Origin: an uncultured Bacteroidales bacterium
GTDB taxonomy: Bacteria; Bacteroidota; Bacteroidia; Bacteroidales; Bacteroidaceae
DNA: 64,000 bases
Reading direction: 5' to 3'
Assembly (NCBI GenBank): GCA_937906165.1
Contig: CALCYA010000109.1
Coordinates: 1 to 64,000, forward strand
Under the pieces are notes generated by a model. The model was given only the letters and a program-made list of their open reading frames with translations. It made no database searches and had not been told where the DNA came from. Both the position numbers and the translations under genes were made by a program. Below, piece by piece: positions 25,234-35,583 of this stretch (positions are counted from its first letter, which is position 1; each line of letters starts with the position of its first letter).

Positions 25234-27480
25234 ATGAGAAAGATAACACTGTTATTTGCCGCATTACTGTCGGCGGCAACTATCAACGCGCAGAAGCCTG
25301 TGGAGCTGGTAAACCCCTTTATCGGCACCACAAACTTCGGCACTACAAACCCCGGTGCGGTAACACCCAACGGCATGATGTCCGTAGTCCCTTTCAACGT
25401 GATGGGCTCGGACCTCAACGTGTTCGACAAAGACAGCCGTTGGTGGTCGGCGCCGTACGAATATGACAACAAGTTCTTCACAGGCTATGCACACGTTGCA
25501 CTGAGCGGCGTGGGTTGTCCCGAGGCCTCATCACTATTGGTGATGCCTACTTCCGGAGAACTCGACGTAAACTACTTCAATTATGGCACGGAGTACACCG
25601 ATGAGGTTGCCTCACCGGGTTACTACAGCAACATACTCACAAAATACGGCATCAAGACCGAGGTTACAGCCACCACCCGCAGTGCGTGCGAGCGCTACAC
25701 TTTCCCTGCCGGTAAAGGCAACATCATCCTGAATCTGGGCCAGGGCCTCACCAACGAGAGCGGCGCCATGGTACGCCGCATAAGCAACACCGAGATTGAG
25801 GGATTCAAACTATTGGGTACATTCTGCTACACCACACAGGCTGTGTTCCCAATCTACTTTGCAATGCGCGTGTCAAAGGCCCCTAACAGCGAAGGACCCT
25901 GGAAGTTCCAGCCTGAACTGAGCGGTGTAGAGGCAGCATGGACACCCGACGACGGTACATACAAACTCTATGAGAACTACTACAAGGAGATTGCCGGTGA
26001 CAACATCGGTTACCGTTTCTGCTATGACGACCTTGCCGAGGGCGAGCAGATAACAGTGCAGATAGGTGTGTCATTCGTATCGGTGGAGAATGCCTGGGAG
26101 AACCTTGAGGCTGAGCAGAGAGGCAAAGACTTCGACAAGATTCATGCACAGGCTGTGGAGCGCTGGAACAGCGACCTCGGGCGCATACGTGTAGAGGGCG
26201 GCACAAAGGACCAGCAGACAATATTCTACACAGCCCTTTATCATGCGCTCATACACCCGAGCACATTGAGCGACGTCAATGGCGAGTACCCCAAGATGGA
26301 GAATGCAGGCATCGGCAAGAGTGACCACACACGCTACACAATATTCTCCCTTTGGGACACCTACCGTAACCTTCACCAGTTGCTCACGCTTGTATACCCC
26401 GAGCGTCAGACAGATATGCTGCGCTCAATGGTGGGCATGTACGAGGATTGGGGCTGGTTGCCACGTTGGGAGCTCTTCGGCCGCGAGACATTCACCATGG
26501 AAGGTGACCCTGCGGCTATCGTAATTGCCGACAGCTGGATCAAGGGCCTGCGCGACTTTGACATCGACAAGGCATACGAGGCGATGCTCAAGTCGGCAAC
26601 AACAGAGGGTGCGAACAACCCTATCCGCCGCGACATAGACCCGTATATAAAGGACGGTTTCATACCGTTGTGGTATTTCTCGAACGACCTTTCGGGTGAC
26701 AACTCCGTATCACACGCACTCGAATACTGCTCGGCCGACTACGCCATTGCACAGCTGGCCGACTCACTGGGCGACAAGACACGCGTAAAGGAGTTCACAA
26801 AACGTTCACAGAGCTACCGCCGCTACTTCTGCAAGGAGCATGGTACACTGCGTCCGCTCACAAAGGAGGGCGAGTTCCTGGGCGACTTTGACCCCTCTAC
26901 CGGCAAGAACTTCGAGAATGTACCCGGCTTCCACGAGGCTTCGGCATGGTGCTACACATTCGCTGTGCCCCATGACATAAAGGGCCTCACAAAGCTCATG
27001 GGCGGCAAGAAAGGATTCATCAAGAGCCTGCAGGGCGTGTTCGACAACGACTACTATGATCCTGCAAACGAGCCCGACATTGTATACGCATATCTCTTCA
27101 GCCGTTTCAAGGGCGAGGAGTGGCGTACACAGAAGGAGGTGAAGAAGATTCTCGACAACAATTACAAGAATGCCCCCAACGGAATACCGGGTAACGACGA
27201 CACAGGTACAATGTCGGCATGGGCGGTATTCTCCATGATGGGCTTCTACCCAGACTGCCCGGGCGAGCCATACTACACTCTCACAACACCGGTATTCGAC
27301 AAGGTAAGCATCACCACTCCAAAGGGAGACATCACTATTGAGTGTGAGCGCCCCAACGAGGATTGCCACTACATCGAGAGCATAAGCCTCAACGGCAAGA
27401 AGAGCGGCTACCGCCTGACACACAAGCAGTTGCTAGACAACGCAAACATCAGAATGAAACTTAAAAAGGACCCTAAATGA
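25234..27480 (+). CDS. GH92 alpha-mannosidase (periplasmic)
   Basis: A 748-aa calcium-dependent exo-alpha-mannosidase. ATG at 25234 is used; a TTG directly after the ROK stop is less likely. A cleavable signal peptide ends INAQ. It carries the family start VELVNPFIGT and the C-terminal (alpha/alpha)6 barrel with IFYTALYHALIHPSTLSDVNGEY, FSLWDTYRNLHQLLTL, ANEPDIVYAY and GNDDTGTMSAWAVFSMMGFYP, whose aspartates include the general base. The first domain has GYAHVALSGVG where its neighbour has HTHLSGTG, and the acid segment is ANEPDI rather than GNEPSHH, so it probably differs in linkage preference. It overlaps the next GH92 by ATGA. Confidence 0.93.
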   Translation: MRKITLLFAALLSAATINAQKPVELVNPFIGTTNFGTTNPGAVTPNGMMSVVPFNVMGSDLNVFDKDSRWWSAPYEYDNKFFTGYAHVALSGVGCPEASSLLVMPTSGELDVNYFNYGTEYTDEVASPGYYSNILTKYGIKTEVTATTRSACERYTFPAGKGNIILNLGQGLTNESGAMVRRISNTEIEGFKLLGTFCYTTQAVFPIYFAMRVSKAPNSEGPWKFQPELSGVEAAWTPDDGTYKLYENYYKEIAGDNIGYRFCYDDLAEGEQITVQIGVSFVSVENAWENLEAEQRGKDFDKIHAQAVERWNSDLGRIRVEGGTKDQQTIFYTALYHALIHPSTLSDVNGEYPKMENAGIGKSDHTRYTIFSLWDTYRNLHQLLTLVYPERQTDMLRSMVGMYEDWGWLPRWELFGRETFTMEGDPAAIVIADSWIKGLRDFDIDKAYEAMLKSATTEGANNPIRRDIDPYIKDGFIPLWYFSNDLSGDNSVSHALEYCSADYAIAQLADSLGDKTRVKEFTKRSQSYRRYFCKEHGTLRPLTKEGEFLGDFDPSTGKNFENVPGFHEASAWCYTFAVPHDIKGLTKLMGGKKGFIKSLQGVFDNDYYDPANEPDIVYAYLFSRFKGEEWRTQKEVKKILDNNYKNAPNGIPGNDDTGTMSAWAVFSMMGFYPDCPGEPYYTLTTPVFDKVSITTPKGDITIECERPNEDCHYIESISLNGKKSGYRLTHKQLLDNANIRMKLKKDPK

Positions 27481-29675
27481 AAGCAATAAACAGCATATTG
27501 GCATTGTCGCTCATATTTGCGGCATCATGCTCACCCGCCAAGAAGGGTGAAGAGAACAGCACCAGGCAGGAGTGTCTGACAGAATATGTGAACCCGCTCG
27601 TTGGCAGCGGTGGGCACGGTCACGTGTTCGTGGGCGCAAGCGTTCCGTTCGGAATGGTACAGTTGGGCCCCACAAGCGTAAACCAGACATGGGACTGGTG
27701 CTCGGGCTACCATCAGGACGAGGCATCGGTAATAGGTTTCTCACATACACACTTGAGCGGAACAGGTATCGGCGACCTCTTTGACGTAACAGTAATGCCT
27801 GTTACGGGCGAGGTCAACTATGCACGCGGTGTCATCGAGGATACTACAAGCGGATTGTGGTCACCTGCCGACCGCACACAGGAGGTGGCAAAGGTCGGAT
27901 ATTACTCTGTGCCACTCACACGTTACAATATCAAGGCCGAGGTGACAGCCACTGCACGCGTGGGTTTGCACCGTTACACATTCCCAGAAGCTGCCGACGC
28001 GGCTTTGGTGATAGACCTTGAGAATGGCGGTTGCTGGGATGCATCCACCGAGACATTCATGGAGGCCGAAGGCAACAACCGTGTTGTAGGTTACCGTTAC
28101 TCAAAGGGCTGGGCAAGAAACCAGCGCATATATTTCGTCGCAGAGTTCGCGAAACCTTTCGACAGCTTTGAGTTGAAAGGCAACAAGGATATGTACGGAC
28201 GTGCATCATTCAGCACAACAGCCGGCGAGGAGGTTATGCTCAAGGTTGCCATCTCACCTGTAAGCATCGAGGGTGCAAAGCTCGCCATGCAGACCGAGCT
28301 CCCAGGTTGGGATTTTGCAGCGACACATGAGGCAGCTGTGGCAGCATGGGAGAAGGAACTTGCACGCGTGAAGGTTGAGATGAAGGACAAGCAGCAGAAA
28401 GAGATATTCTACACTGCAATGTACCACGCCATGATTGCCCCAATGCTCTTCAGCGACGTGAACGGTGACTACCGCGGTGCAGACGACAAGGTATACAACA
28501 GCGAGAAACCACGCTACACATGTTTCTCTTTGTGGGACACATACCGTGCAAAGCAGCCGCTTATGACAATCATCCAGCCCGAAAAGGCAGGAGAGTTCGT
28601 TGCCACAATGGTTGACATATGCGACAAGCAGGGCGACCTGCCCGTATGGCACCTGTGGGGCAACGAGACCGACTGTATGGTGGGTGACCCGGGTATCCCC
28701 GTTGTTGCTGACGCCATAGTAAAGGGTATCGAAGGCTTTGACCGCGAGGCGGCATTCGAAGCAATCAAGAAGACTGCTGCCACCGAGGAGCGTGGCAAGG
28801 AGTTCCGTCACAAGCACGGACATATCCCTTGCGACCTCTTCAACGAAGCAGTAGCATATGACATGGAATATGCCATTGCAGACGGTGCAGCGGCAAATGC
28901 CGCAAAGGCATTGGGCAAGGATGCAGACTTTGAGCACTTCACAAAGATGAGCCACAGCTACCGCACATACTTCGACAAGAGCACAGGCTTCATACGCGGC
29001 GTCGACGAGAAGGGAAACTTCCGCACTCCGTTCAACCCATACTTCTCGGCTCACCGCGCCGACGACTATTGCGAGGGTAACGCTTGGCAGTACACCTGGC
29101 TTGTTCCACAGGATATCTTCGGTTACATCGACCTCTTCGGCAGCAAGGAGGCATGCATCGCACGCCTTGACTCACTGTTCCTTGCACCATCTACAATAGA
29201 GGGCGATCCTTCACCCGACATTTCAGGTATGATCGGACAGTTCGCACACGGAAATGAGCCGAGCCACCACATCCTCTACCTATACGCAATGATGGGTGAG
29301 CCACAGAAGACAGCCGAGTGGGTACGCGAGGTTATGACAACACAGTACCGCAATGAGTTCGACGGCCTTTCGGGCAACGAGGATATGGGCCAGATGTCAG
29401 CATGGTACATAATGTCGGCATTGGGATTCTACCAGGTTGAGCCTGCAAGCGCACGTTATTGGTTCGGTTCACCGCTCGTTGACCGCGCTGAGCTCACCGT
29501 CAAGGGCGGCAAGTTCGTCATAGAGACTGTGAACAACAGCGACAAGAACATCTACATCAAGAGCATCAAGCTCAACGGCGAGCCTTACACATTGCCTTAC
29601 ATAGAGCATGCAGATCTTGCAAAGGGCGGTACACTCACAATTGAAATGAGTGATACCCCTGCAAAGTGGTACTGA
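27477..29675 (+). CDS. GH92 alpha-mannosidase (lipoprotein)
   Basis: A 732-aa GH92 enzyme. Lipobox FAASC (C18) anchors it to a membrane, unlike its soluble neighbour. Family motifs in order: EYVNPLVGSGGHGHVFVGASVPFGMVQ-type start (EYVNPLVGSGGHGHVF), GFSHTHLSGTGIGDLFD, FYTAMYHAMIAPMLFSDVNGDYRG, FSLWDTYRAKQPLMT, FAHGNEPSHHILYLYAMMG with the predicted acid glutamate, and GNEDMGQMSAWYIMSALGFY. The HTHLSG and GNEPSHH forms are the common ones among alpha-1,2/1,3-acting GH92 enzymes. It starts inside the stop codon of the preceding GH92 (ATGA) and ends the operon; a terminator follows 18 nt later. Confidence 0.94.
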   Translation: MKAINSILALSLIFAASCSPAKKGEENSTRQECLTEYVNPLVGSGGHGHVFVGASVPFGMVQLGPTSVNQTWDWCSGYHQDEASVIGFSHTHLSGTGIGDLFDVTVMPVTGEVNYARGVIEDTTSGLWSPADRTQEVAKVGYYSVPLTRYNIKAEVTATARVGLHRYTFPEAADAALVIDLENGGCWDASTETFMEAEGNNRVVGYRYSKGWARNQRIYFVAEFAKPFDSFELKGNKDMYGRASFSTTAGEEVMLKVAISPVSIEGAKLAMQTELPGWDFAATHEAAVAAWEKELARVKVEMKDKQQKEIFYTAMYHAMIAPMLFSDVNGDYRGADDKVYNSEKPRYTCFSLWDTYRAKQPLMTIIQPEKAGEFVATMVDICDKQGDLPVWHLWGNETDCMVGDPGIPVVADAIVKGIEGFDREAAFEAIKKTAATEERGKEFRHKHGHIPCDLFNEAVAYDMEYAIADGAAANAAKALGKDADFEHFTKMSHSYRTYFDKSTGFIRGVDEKGNFRTPFNPYFSAHRADDYCEGNAWQYTWLVPQDIFGYIDLFGSKEACIARLDSLFLAPSTIEGDPSPDISGMIGQFAHGNEPSHHILYLYAMMGEPQKTAEWVREVMTTQYRNEFDGLSGNEDMGQMSAWYIMSALGFYQVEPASARYWFGSPLVDRAELTVKGGKFVIETVNNSDKNIYIKSIKLNGEPYTLPYIEHADLAKGGTLTIEMSDTPAKWY

Positions 29676-29692
29676 TAGGATGAATTTCCATA

Positions 29693-29726
29693 GAAGCTCC
29701 CTCGCACCGAGGGGGCTTCTTTTTTA
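29693..29726 (+). terminator. Terminator of the mannose operon
   Basis: GAAGCTCCCTC (29693-29703) and GAGGGGGCTTC (29709-29719) form an 11-bp stem with a 5-nt loop, followed by seven T residues. It ends the GH5-ROK-GH92-GH92 operon before the efflux genes. Confidence 0.93.
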
Positions 29727-29794
29727 TTAGCATAAGCCCGTTCAACCAAAAACCTTGTCAAAGTGTTTATACCTTGCTAAAAAGTATAACATTT

Positions 29795-31186
29795 ATGACG
29801 AGGTTTTCTTTTTTACTTCTATTCATTCTGACTCCCGCCGTAAGCGCAGTGGCGCAACGGGGAGAAGAAATTCTTGAGAGCCAGCTGCCGTTCGAATGGA
29901 ACAACGGTGACTATTTTGACCAGACGCTGCCGCCTGACGACGAGTGGTGGCGAAACTTCAACGACCCGGTGCTCGACTCACTCATCATGTATGCATCGGA
30001 GAACAACTACTCGGCATTGGGGGCCATTGAGAACATCAGGAAAGCACGTGCAGCATGGAACACCGCACGAGGCAAGATGTTGCCCTCCTTTGACCTCAGC
30101 CTGGGGTGGCAACGTACAAAGACAAGCGGCAACATAGCCCAGACGATGTACACCGAGGCATGGGAAGGAGAGTTCAGCACCGCAGTATCCATGCAGTGGC
30201 AGGCCGACGTGTTCGGTGCCATCTACATGCGTTCCAAGGCACAGAAAATGCTTTTCATGGCAACCGAGGAGGAGTACAAGGCTGTAATGGTGACACTTGT
30301 AGCCAATGTGGCAACCACATATTTTTCGCTGTGCCAGTCGATAGCCCAATTGCAGGTGCTGCGCGAGAATGTAAAGTCGCAGAAAGAGATTATGGACATT
30401 GTGATATCGCGCTACAACAGCGGCCTTGCATCGAAACTTGATGTGGCGCAGTCACGCAGTGTCTATCACAGTACCATGGCGCAGATTCCGGCAATGCAGG
30501 CAACAATAGACAGCTATCGCAACAAGATGGCAGTGCTGCTGGGAGTGTATCCGCAGATGCTTGCGGGATGGCCCGCCGAAAGTCACGCACTGCCGTCGTA
30601 CATTGAGCCTATAGAAGTCGGAGTGCCTGCCATGCTACTGCGCCGACGTCCCGATATTAGGGCGGCCGAGAGGCAGGTAGAGGCTAACGCGGCCCTGCTC
30701 GGCGCTACCAGGCGCGACTGGTTTCCCCAGGTACTCCTCACCGGTTCCATAGGCTTTGCATCGGGTGAGATGAAACATCTGTTCCGTTCAAAAAGCCTCA
30801 CATGGGAGATTGCACCGACAATCAGGTGGAATATATTCAGCGGCGGGGAGAGGCTGAACGCTACTCGCGAAGCACGTGCCACGCTCGACCAGAGCATACT
30901 CTCTTTCAACAGCACATTGCTGACAGCCGTGCAGGAGGTAGAGAGCGCAATGTCACAATACAAAAGCTCGATAGAGCAGATTGTATCGCTACGCGAGGCC
31001 GTCAATCAGAACGAAGAGACGCTCGCACTATCGCTTGAGCTCTACAAACAGGGGCTAAGCGAGTACCAGAACGTGCTTGACGCCCAACGTACCCTGCTCA
31101 CCTACCAGGGATACCTGGTACAGGCACAGGGCGGGTCACTCATCTACCTTGTACAATTATACGAAGCCCTCGGCGGCGGATGGTAA
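29795..31186 (+). CDS. TolC/NodT-type outer-membrane efflux protein
   Basis: A 463-aa outer-membrane channel of a tripartite pump. The ATG at 29795 (MTRFSFLLLFILTPAVSAVAQ) gives a clean signal peptide; a TTG seven codons upstream is rejected. There is no lipobox. The duplicated OEP architecture is visible: helix-rich repeats starting DEWWRNFNDPVLDSLIMYA and RRRPDIRAAERQVEANAALLGATRRDWFPQV, the standard start of the second repeat in this family. The gene is first of an outer-membrane, adaptor and pump set (gaps 34 and 11 nt). Substrate cannot be inferred. Confidence 0.93.
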   Translation: MTRFSFLLLFILTPAVSAVAQRGEEILESQLPFEWNNGDYFDQTLPPDDEWWRNFNDPVLDSLIMYASENNYSALGAIENIRKARAAWNTARGKMLPSFDLSLGWQRTKTSGNIAQTMYTEAWEGEFSTAVSMQWQADVFGAIYMRSKAQKMLFMATEEEYKAVMVTLVANVATTYFSLCQSIAQLQVLRENVKSQKEIMDIVISRYNSGLASKLDVAQSRSVYHSTMAQIPAMQATIDSYRNKMAVLLGVYPQMLAGWPAESHALPSYIEPIEVGVPAMLLRRRPDIRAAERQVEANAALLGATRRDWFPQVLLTGSIGFASGEMKHLFRSKSLTWEIAPTIRWNIFSGGERLNATREARATLDQSILSFNSTLLTAVQEVESAMSQYKSSIEQIVSLREAVNQNEETLALSLELYKQGLSEYQNVLDAQRTLLTYQGYLVQAQGGSLIYLVQLYEALGGGW

Positions 31187-31220
31187 GAGATTTGTTTCCT
31201 GATTATTTGACTATTGGATT

Positions 31221-32321
31221 ATGAGAATGATAATTATTGCAGTGGCGATACTCACAATAGCAGCATGCCACAAGAGAGAAGAGAGCAGGAGCGGCAGTAC
31301 AGCACTCCCGGTAGAGGTTGCCAACCCCATTGTAAAAGATATCACCCTCACAAGGGAGTATCCCGGACATCTTGAAGCCGATGCCACCATTGACATCGTG
31401 GGACGTGTCAACGGCACTGTCATCAAGCGCAATTTCACCGAGGGTACACGGGTGAAGAAAGGTGATCTGCTGTATGTGATTGAACCGACATTATACCAGA
31501 ATGCCGTGGAACAGGCCCAAGCGGCCGTAAAGAGCGCCGAAGCAGAACTGGAGTATGCAAAGAACAGCTATGAACGTATGAAAAAGGCAATAAGCAGCGA
31601 TGCAGTGAGCCAGATTGAACTGTTGCAGGCGAAGAGCCGCGTCGAGAGCGGCACCGCGGCACTGGATAATGCCCGAGCGGCACTGAAGACCGCCAAGACC
31701 AAACTGGAATATTGCTATATAAAGGCACCCGCAAGCGGCGCCGTGGGACTGACGGCAATACCCGTTGGCGGATACATATCGGGCGAAATGAGCCCAGTGA
31801 TGCTCTGTAAGCTCTACAAGGACGATGTGATGTATGCCTATTTTGACATCACCGACAACCAGTGGCTCAATAAGGTACAACAAGGGACAGAGAGTATGGA
31901 CCAGAGCGACGTGACTTTCACTGTAGGCAGCGGCAGGCGGCTCGGCTGGAATGCAAAGATTGATTTCCTTGCCCCTGCCGTTAACCTCAGCACCGGCACA
32001 CTGCAGGTGCGTGCAGAGCTTGACAATAGCAATGCCATTCTTAAGCCGGGCAGCTACATAAGCGTAACAATGCCCTACAAGGAGATAAAAGAGGGCGTAC
32101 TTGTACACGATGCATCAATAGGAACCGACCAGTTGGGAAAGTACCTGTATGTGGTGAACGAATCGGATATCGTCAACTACCGCAGGATAACTGTGGGAGC
32201 ATTAGTAGATGACACTCTACGCCTGGTAACGGACGGGCTTGAACCGGATGAACGCTACGTGACAAAGGCACTGCTAAAGGTGCGTAACGGTATGCCTGTG
32301 ACACCTATTATGGACAAATAA
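31221..32321 (+). CDS. RND efflux periplasmic adaptor (membrane fusion protein)
   Basis: A 366-aa lipoprotein (lipobox IAAC, C16). Adaptor features in order: beta-barrel/lipoyl strand [35 protein letters not shown], a coiled-coil hairpin (about res. 90-155; [28 protein letters not shown]), the returning lipoyl half [16 protein letters not shown], and a C-terminal membrane-proximal domain. It joins the pump at 32333 to the channel at 29795. The lipid anchor is typical of AcrA/MexA-type proteins. Confidence 0.94.
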   Translation: MRMIIIAVAILTIAACHKREESRSGSTALPVEVANPIVKDITLTREYPGHLEADATIDIVGRVNGTVIKRNFTEGTRVKKGDLLYVIEPTLYQNAVEQAQAAVKSAEAELEYAKNSYERMKKAISSDAVSQIELLQAKSRVESGTAALDNARAALKTAKTKLEYCYIKAPASGAVGLTAIPVGGYISGEMSPVMLCKLYKDDVMYAYFDITDNQWLNKVQQGTESMDQSDVTFTVGSGRRLGWNAKIDFLAPAVNLSTGTLQVRAELDNSNAILKPGSYISVTMPYKEIKEGVLVHDASIGTDQLGKYLYVVNESDIVNYRRITVGALVDDTLRLVTDGLEPDERYVTKALLKVRNGMPVTPIMDK

Positions 32322-32332
32322 ACCCTACAGCC

Positions 32333-35300
32333 ATGAAATTCTCTAAATTCTTCATAGAACGCCCGATATTCGCGACGGTGCTGTCACTGTTGCTGTTGGT
32401 GGCAGGAGCAGTCTCACTCGTAGTGCTCCCCATTGACCAATACCCGTCGATAACCCCACCCACCGTGCAGGTGACAGCAGTATATCCCGGAGCCAATGCC
32501 GAGACCATAGCCCAGACCGTGGGTATCCCTATCGAACAACAGGTGAACGGAGTTGACGGAATGCTTTACATGAGTTCAACATCCTCTTCGTCAGGAACGT
32601 ATCAGCTGACTGTAACCTTTGAGGTGGGAACAGATATTGACATGGCAACGGTTCTTGTACAGAACAGGGTGAACATTGCTCTCAACTCACTGCCGGGCGA
32701 GGTGACGCAACAGGGCGTGACGGTACAGAAACAGTCGACCAACATTGTCCTTTTCATAACGCTCACCGGCAACGAGGATTACGACCAGCTCTACCTCTCG
32801 AACTATGCAGAGTTACAGCTTGTGGACCAGCTGACACGTACCCCGGGCGTGGGCGGAGTCAATATTATGGGAGCAGGCAACTACTCTATGCGTGTGTGGC
32901 TCGACCCAGAGGCAATGCGCATACGCGGAATATCGGCCGCCGAAGTCTACAAGGCCATAAGCGAGCAGAACCTTGCAGTGTCGGCCGGATATGTAGGCCA
33001 GACGCTTGATGCCTCTGCTGACAATGCTTTCCAGTACACATTGAACGTACAGGGACGTCTGAAGAGCGCCGAGGAGTTCGCCAACATTGTGATACGGAAT
33101 GACGGGGTCAATATGCTGCGGTTGAGCGACATAGCAGAAATAGAGATAGGCAGTGAGACATATGCCTCCTCGTCACGTCTCAAAGGGATGCCTACAGCAG
33201 CACTCGCCGTATACCAGTCGCCAGGTTCCAGTTCGCTTGCTGTATCAAAAGCCGTCAAGGCAAAGATGCTGGAGCTTGCCGAAGCTTTTCCACCAGGAGT
33301 GGAATACCAGATTGCACTCGACACCACTGACGTGGTTCGCAGTTCAATCCACGAGGTGCTCTACACATTCTTCGAGACGACCGTACTGGTGATACTGGTC
33401 ATTTTCCTGTTCCTGCAGAACTGGCGTGCCACGCTTATACCCTGCCTTACAATCCCTGTATCATTGATAGGCACACTGGCAGTGATGCTGTTGATGGGCT
33501 TTTCAATAAATACACTGACACTTTTCGGTCTTATACTTGCCATTGCCATTGTGGTTGACGATGCTATTGTGGTAGTGGAGAATGCCACCCGAATAATTGA
33601 TGACGAGGGTCTCTCTCCGCGCGAGGCAACGGAGAAAGCGATGGACGAGATTACAGGCCCTATAATCGGAGTGGTGCTTGTTATGCTGGCCGTGTTTATC
33701 CCGACGACCATGATAGGTGGAATCTCGGGCGAACTTTACAAGCAGTTCGCATTGACTATTGCTACCGCCACCCTACTCAGCGGATTCAACTCACTCACGC
33801 TGACACCGGCCCTTAGCGCCCTGCTGCTTCGTCCTACAAAAGGCAGACGGCAGGGATGGTTCTTCCGCTGGTTCAACAAGGGATATGATGCCTTGCAGAG
33901 AGGGTTCGACAGATGCGTGAATTTCCTACTTCGCAAAGCCTTCATTGCGGCTGTCACCTTCTGCGCCATGGTAGCCCTTGCGATATATATGTTCGTCAAG
34001 TGGCCTACCACGTTCATTCCTGACGAGGATGACGGATACTTTATTGTAAGCGTACAGTTGCCGCCGGCAAGTTCGTTGGCACGTACCGAGGCCGTAGCAA
34101 GGGAAATTGAAGCCATTATTGCACAATACCCCGAGGTGAAGACCTATATAAGCATCAGCGGATTCAGTATAATGAACAGCGGCAAGCAGAGCAACGCTGC
34201 GAGTGTGTTCGTCGTACTAAAGGACTGGAGCCTGCGTAAAGAGAAAAGCGAGTCGGCCGCATCAGTTGTCGACAGGTTCAACAAAGAGGCTTATATGAAG
34301 GTCCCCGAAGCTCAATGTTTCGCCTTTGTACCGCCGGCAATCCCCGGCATCGGCAATGTGGGAGGCCTGCAGATGCAGTTGGAGGACCGCAAGGCGCTTG
34401 GACTGGTCGAGATGCAGAAAGCAGTGGAAGCACTGCTTGACAACGTGGGCAAAGAGAGCGCCATTGCCGCAATGAACAGCTCCTACGAAGCCGACGTCCC
34501 GCAATACTTCCTTAACATTGATCGCGACAAGGCAATATCCATGGGGCTTGATATGGGATCTGTGCTCTCTACACTCAGTTATTATATGGGAGCAATATAC
34601 GTGAATGACTTCGTAATGCTCGGACGTATATGGCAGGTAAAGATGGCTGCCGGCGAGAGAAACCAGAAAGTCATTGAGAGCGTGATGCAGCTGAGCCTTG
34701 CCAACAGCAAGGGCGAAATGGTCCCCTTCAGCAGTTTTGTGACAGCCGACGAGATATTGGGTAGCGACCAGCTGGTGCGTTACAACATGTATAACAGTGC
34801 AACGGTAACCTGCAACCCAGCGCCGGGCTACAGCTCAAGCCAGGTGATGGAGGAGGTAGCACGACTTTTCAGGGAGCAACTCGGCGAGGAGTTCGGATAC
34901 GAGTGGACAGGCGTAGCATATCAGGAGCAGGCGGCAGGACAGAACACAGCCCTTATCTTCGGGCTCGCGCTGCTTGTGGCGTTTCTTGTCCTTGCTGCGC
35001 AGTACGAGAGCTGGACAAGCCCGGTAGCAGCGATAATGGGTGTGCCTATTGCCCTATTGGGAGCTATTGTCGGCTGCTGGATTGCAGGAATCCCGGTGAG
35101 CATCTACACCGAGATTGGTATAATATTGCTCATTGCCTTGAGTGCAAAGAACGGAATACTGATTGTTGAGTTCGCACGTGACTACCGTGCTGCCGGCAAT
35201 GACATACGCTACAGTGCCGCCGAGGCAGGGCATGTGCGCCTGCGCCCCATCCTCATGACCTCGCTTGCCTTTGTCATCGGAGTAATGCCCTTGCTCTTTG

Positions 35301-35455
35301 CAGGCGGAGCCGGTGCCGGTGCACGCCTGTCGTTGGGTGCGGCAGTGGTGTTCGGAATGCTGTTAAATACCGTAATAGCCACGCTTTATGTCCCCAACTG
35401 GTACGAATGGATGCAGTTGCTTGAGGAGCGAGGAAAAGGAAAGGATAAAAAATAA
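32333..35455 (+). CDS. RND multidrug efflux permease (HAE1, AcrB/MexB-like)
   Basis: A 1040-aa inner-membrane proton-driven pump of normal length. N-terminal [20 protein letters not shown], the TM4 proton-relay pair in [17 protein letters not shown] (two Asp as in AcrB D407/D408) and the partner lysine in [18 protein letters not shown] are all present, with two large periplasmic loops between TM1-TM2 and TM7-TM8. It ends the three-gene efflux operon. A palindromic terminator follows 20 nt after the stop. No regulator gene is adjacent, so control is probably distal or constitutive. Confidence 0.96.
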   Translation: MKFSKFFIERPIFATVLSLLLLVAGAVSLVVLPIDQYPSITPPTVQVTAVYPGANAETIAQTVGIPIEQQVNGVDGMLYMSSTSSSSGTYQLTVTFEVGTDIDMATVLVQNRVNIALNSLPGEVTQQGVTVQKQSTNIVLFITLTGNEDYDQLYLSNYAELQLVDQLTRTPGVGGVNIMGAGNYSMRVWLDPEAMRIRGISAAEVYKAISEQNLAVSAGYVGQTLDASADNAFQYTLNVQGRLKSAEEFANIVIRNDGVNMLRLSDIAEIEIGSETYASSSRLKGMPTAALAVYQSPGSSSLAVSKAVKAKMLELAEAFPPGVEYQIALDTTDVVRSSIHEVLYTFFETTVLVILVIFLFLQNWRATLIPCLTIPVSLIGTLAVMLLMGFSINTLTLFGLILAIAIVVDDAIVVVENATRIIDDEGLSPREATEKAMDEITGPIIGVVLVMLAVFIPTTMIGGISGELYKQFALTIATATLLSGFNSLTLTPALSALLLRPTKGRRQGWFFRWFNKGYDALQRGFDRCVNFLLRKAFIAAVTFCAMVALAIYMFVKWPTTFIPDEDDGYFIVSVQLPPASSLARTEAVAREIEAIIAQYPEVKTYISISGFSIMNSGKQSNAASVFVVLKDWSLRKEKSESAASVVDRFNKEAYMKVPEAQCFAFVPPAIPGIGNVGGLQMQLEDRKALGLVEMQKAVEALLDNVGKESAIAAMNSSYEADVPQYFLNIDRDKAISMGLDMGSVLSTLSYYMGAIYVNDFVMLGRIWQVKMAAGERNQKVIESVMQLSLANSKGEMVPFSSFVTADEILGSDQLVRYNMYNSATVTCNPAPGYSSSQVMEEVARLFREQLGEEFGYEWTGVAYQEQAAGQNTALIFGLALLVAFLVLAAQYESWTSPVAAIMGVPIALLGAIVGCWIAGIPVSIYTEIGIILLIALSAKNGILIVEFARDYRAAGNDIRYSAAEAGHVRLRPILMTSLAFVIGVMPLLFAGGAGAGARLSLGAAVVFGMLLNTVIATLYVPNWYEWMQLLEERGKGKDKK

Positions 35456-35475
35456 TTTGCATCATCATTAAAAAA

Positions 35476-35500
35476 ATATCGGCAATTGCCGATATTTTTT
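35476..35500 (+). terminator. Terminator of the RND operon
   Basis: A perfect palindrome ATATCGGCAATTGCCGATAT (35476-35495) runs into a tract of T residues. Confidence 0.9.
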
Positions 35501-35511
35501 ATACGGTTTGT

Positions 35512-35519
35512 TATCTTTG
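35512..35519 (+). promoter_or_regulatory. -7 element of the GH130 gene
   Basis: TATCTTTG fits TAnnTTTG and lies 17 nt beyond the terminator palindrome, so the GH130 gene has its own promoter. An ATTG at 35485-35488 inside the terminator is a possible -33 (spacer 23 nt). The leader would be about 58 nt. Confidence 0.55.
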
Positions 35520-35583
35520 TCAGGTGATGCAGTCTTACAGCAGACAAGAATCAAGCAGAATCATAAACTTAACAACATAAAAT

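Noticed and set aside
29774..29794. TTG start for the TolC-type gene
   Set aside because: The ATG at 29795 gives a proper signal peptide; the extension places charged residues before it without benefit.
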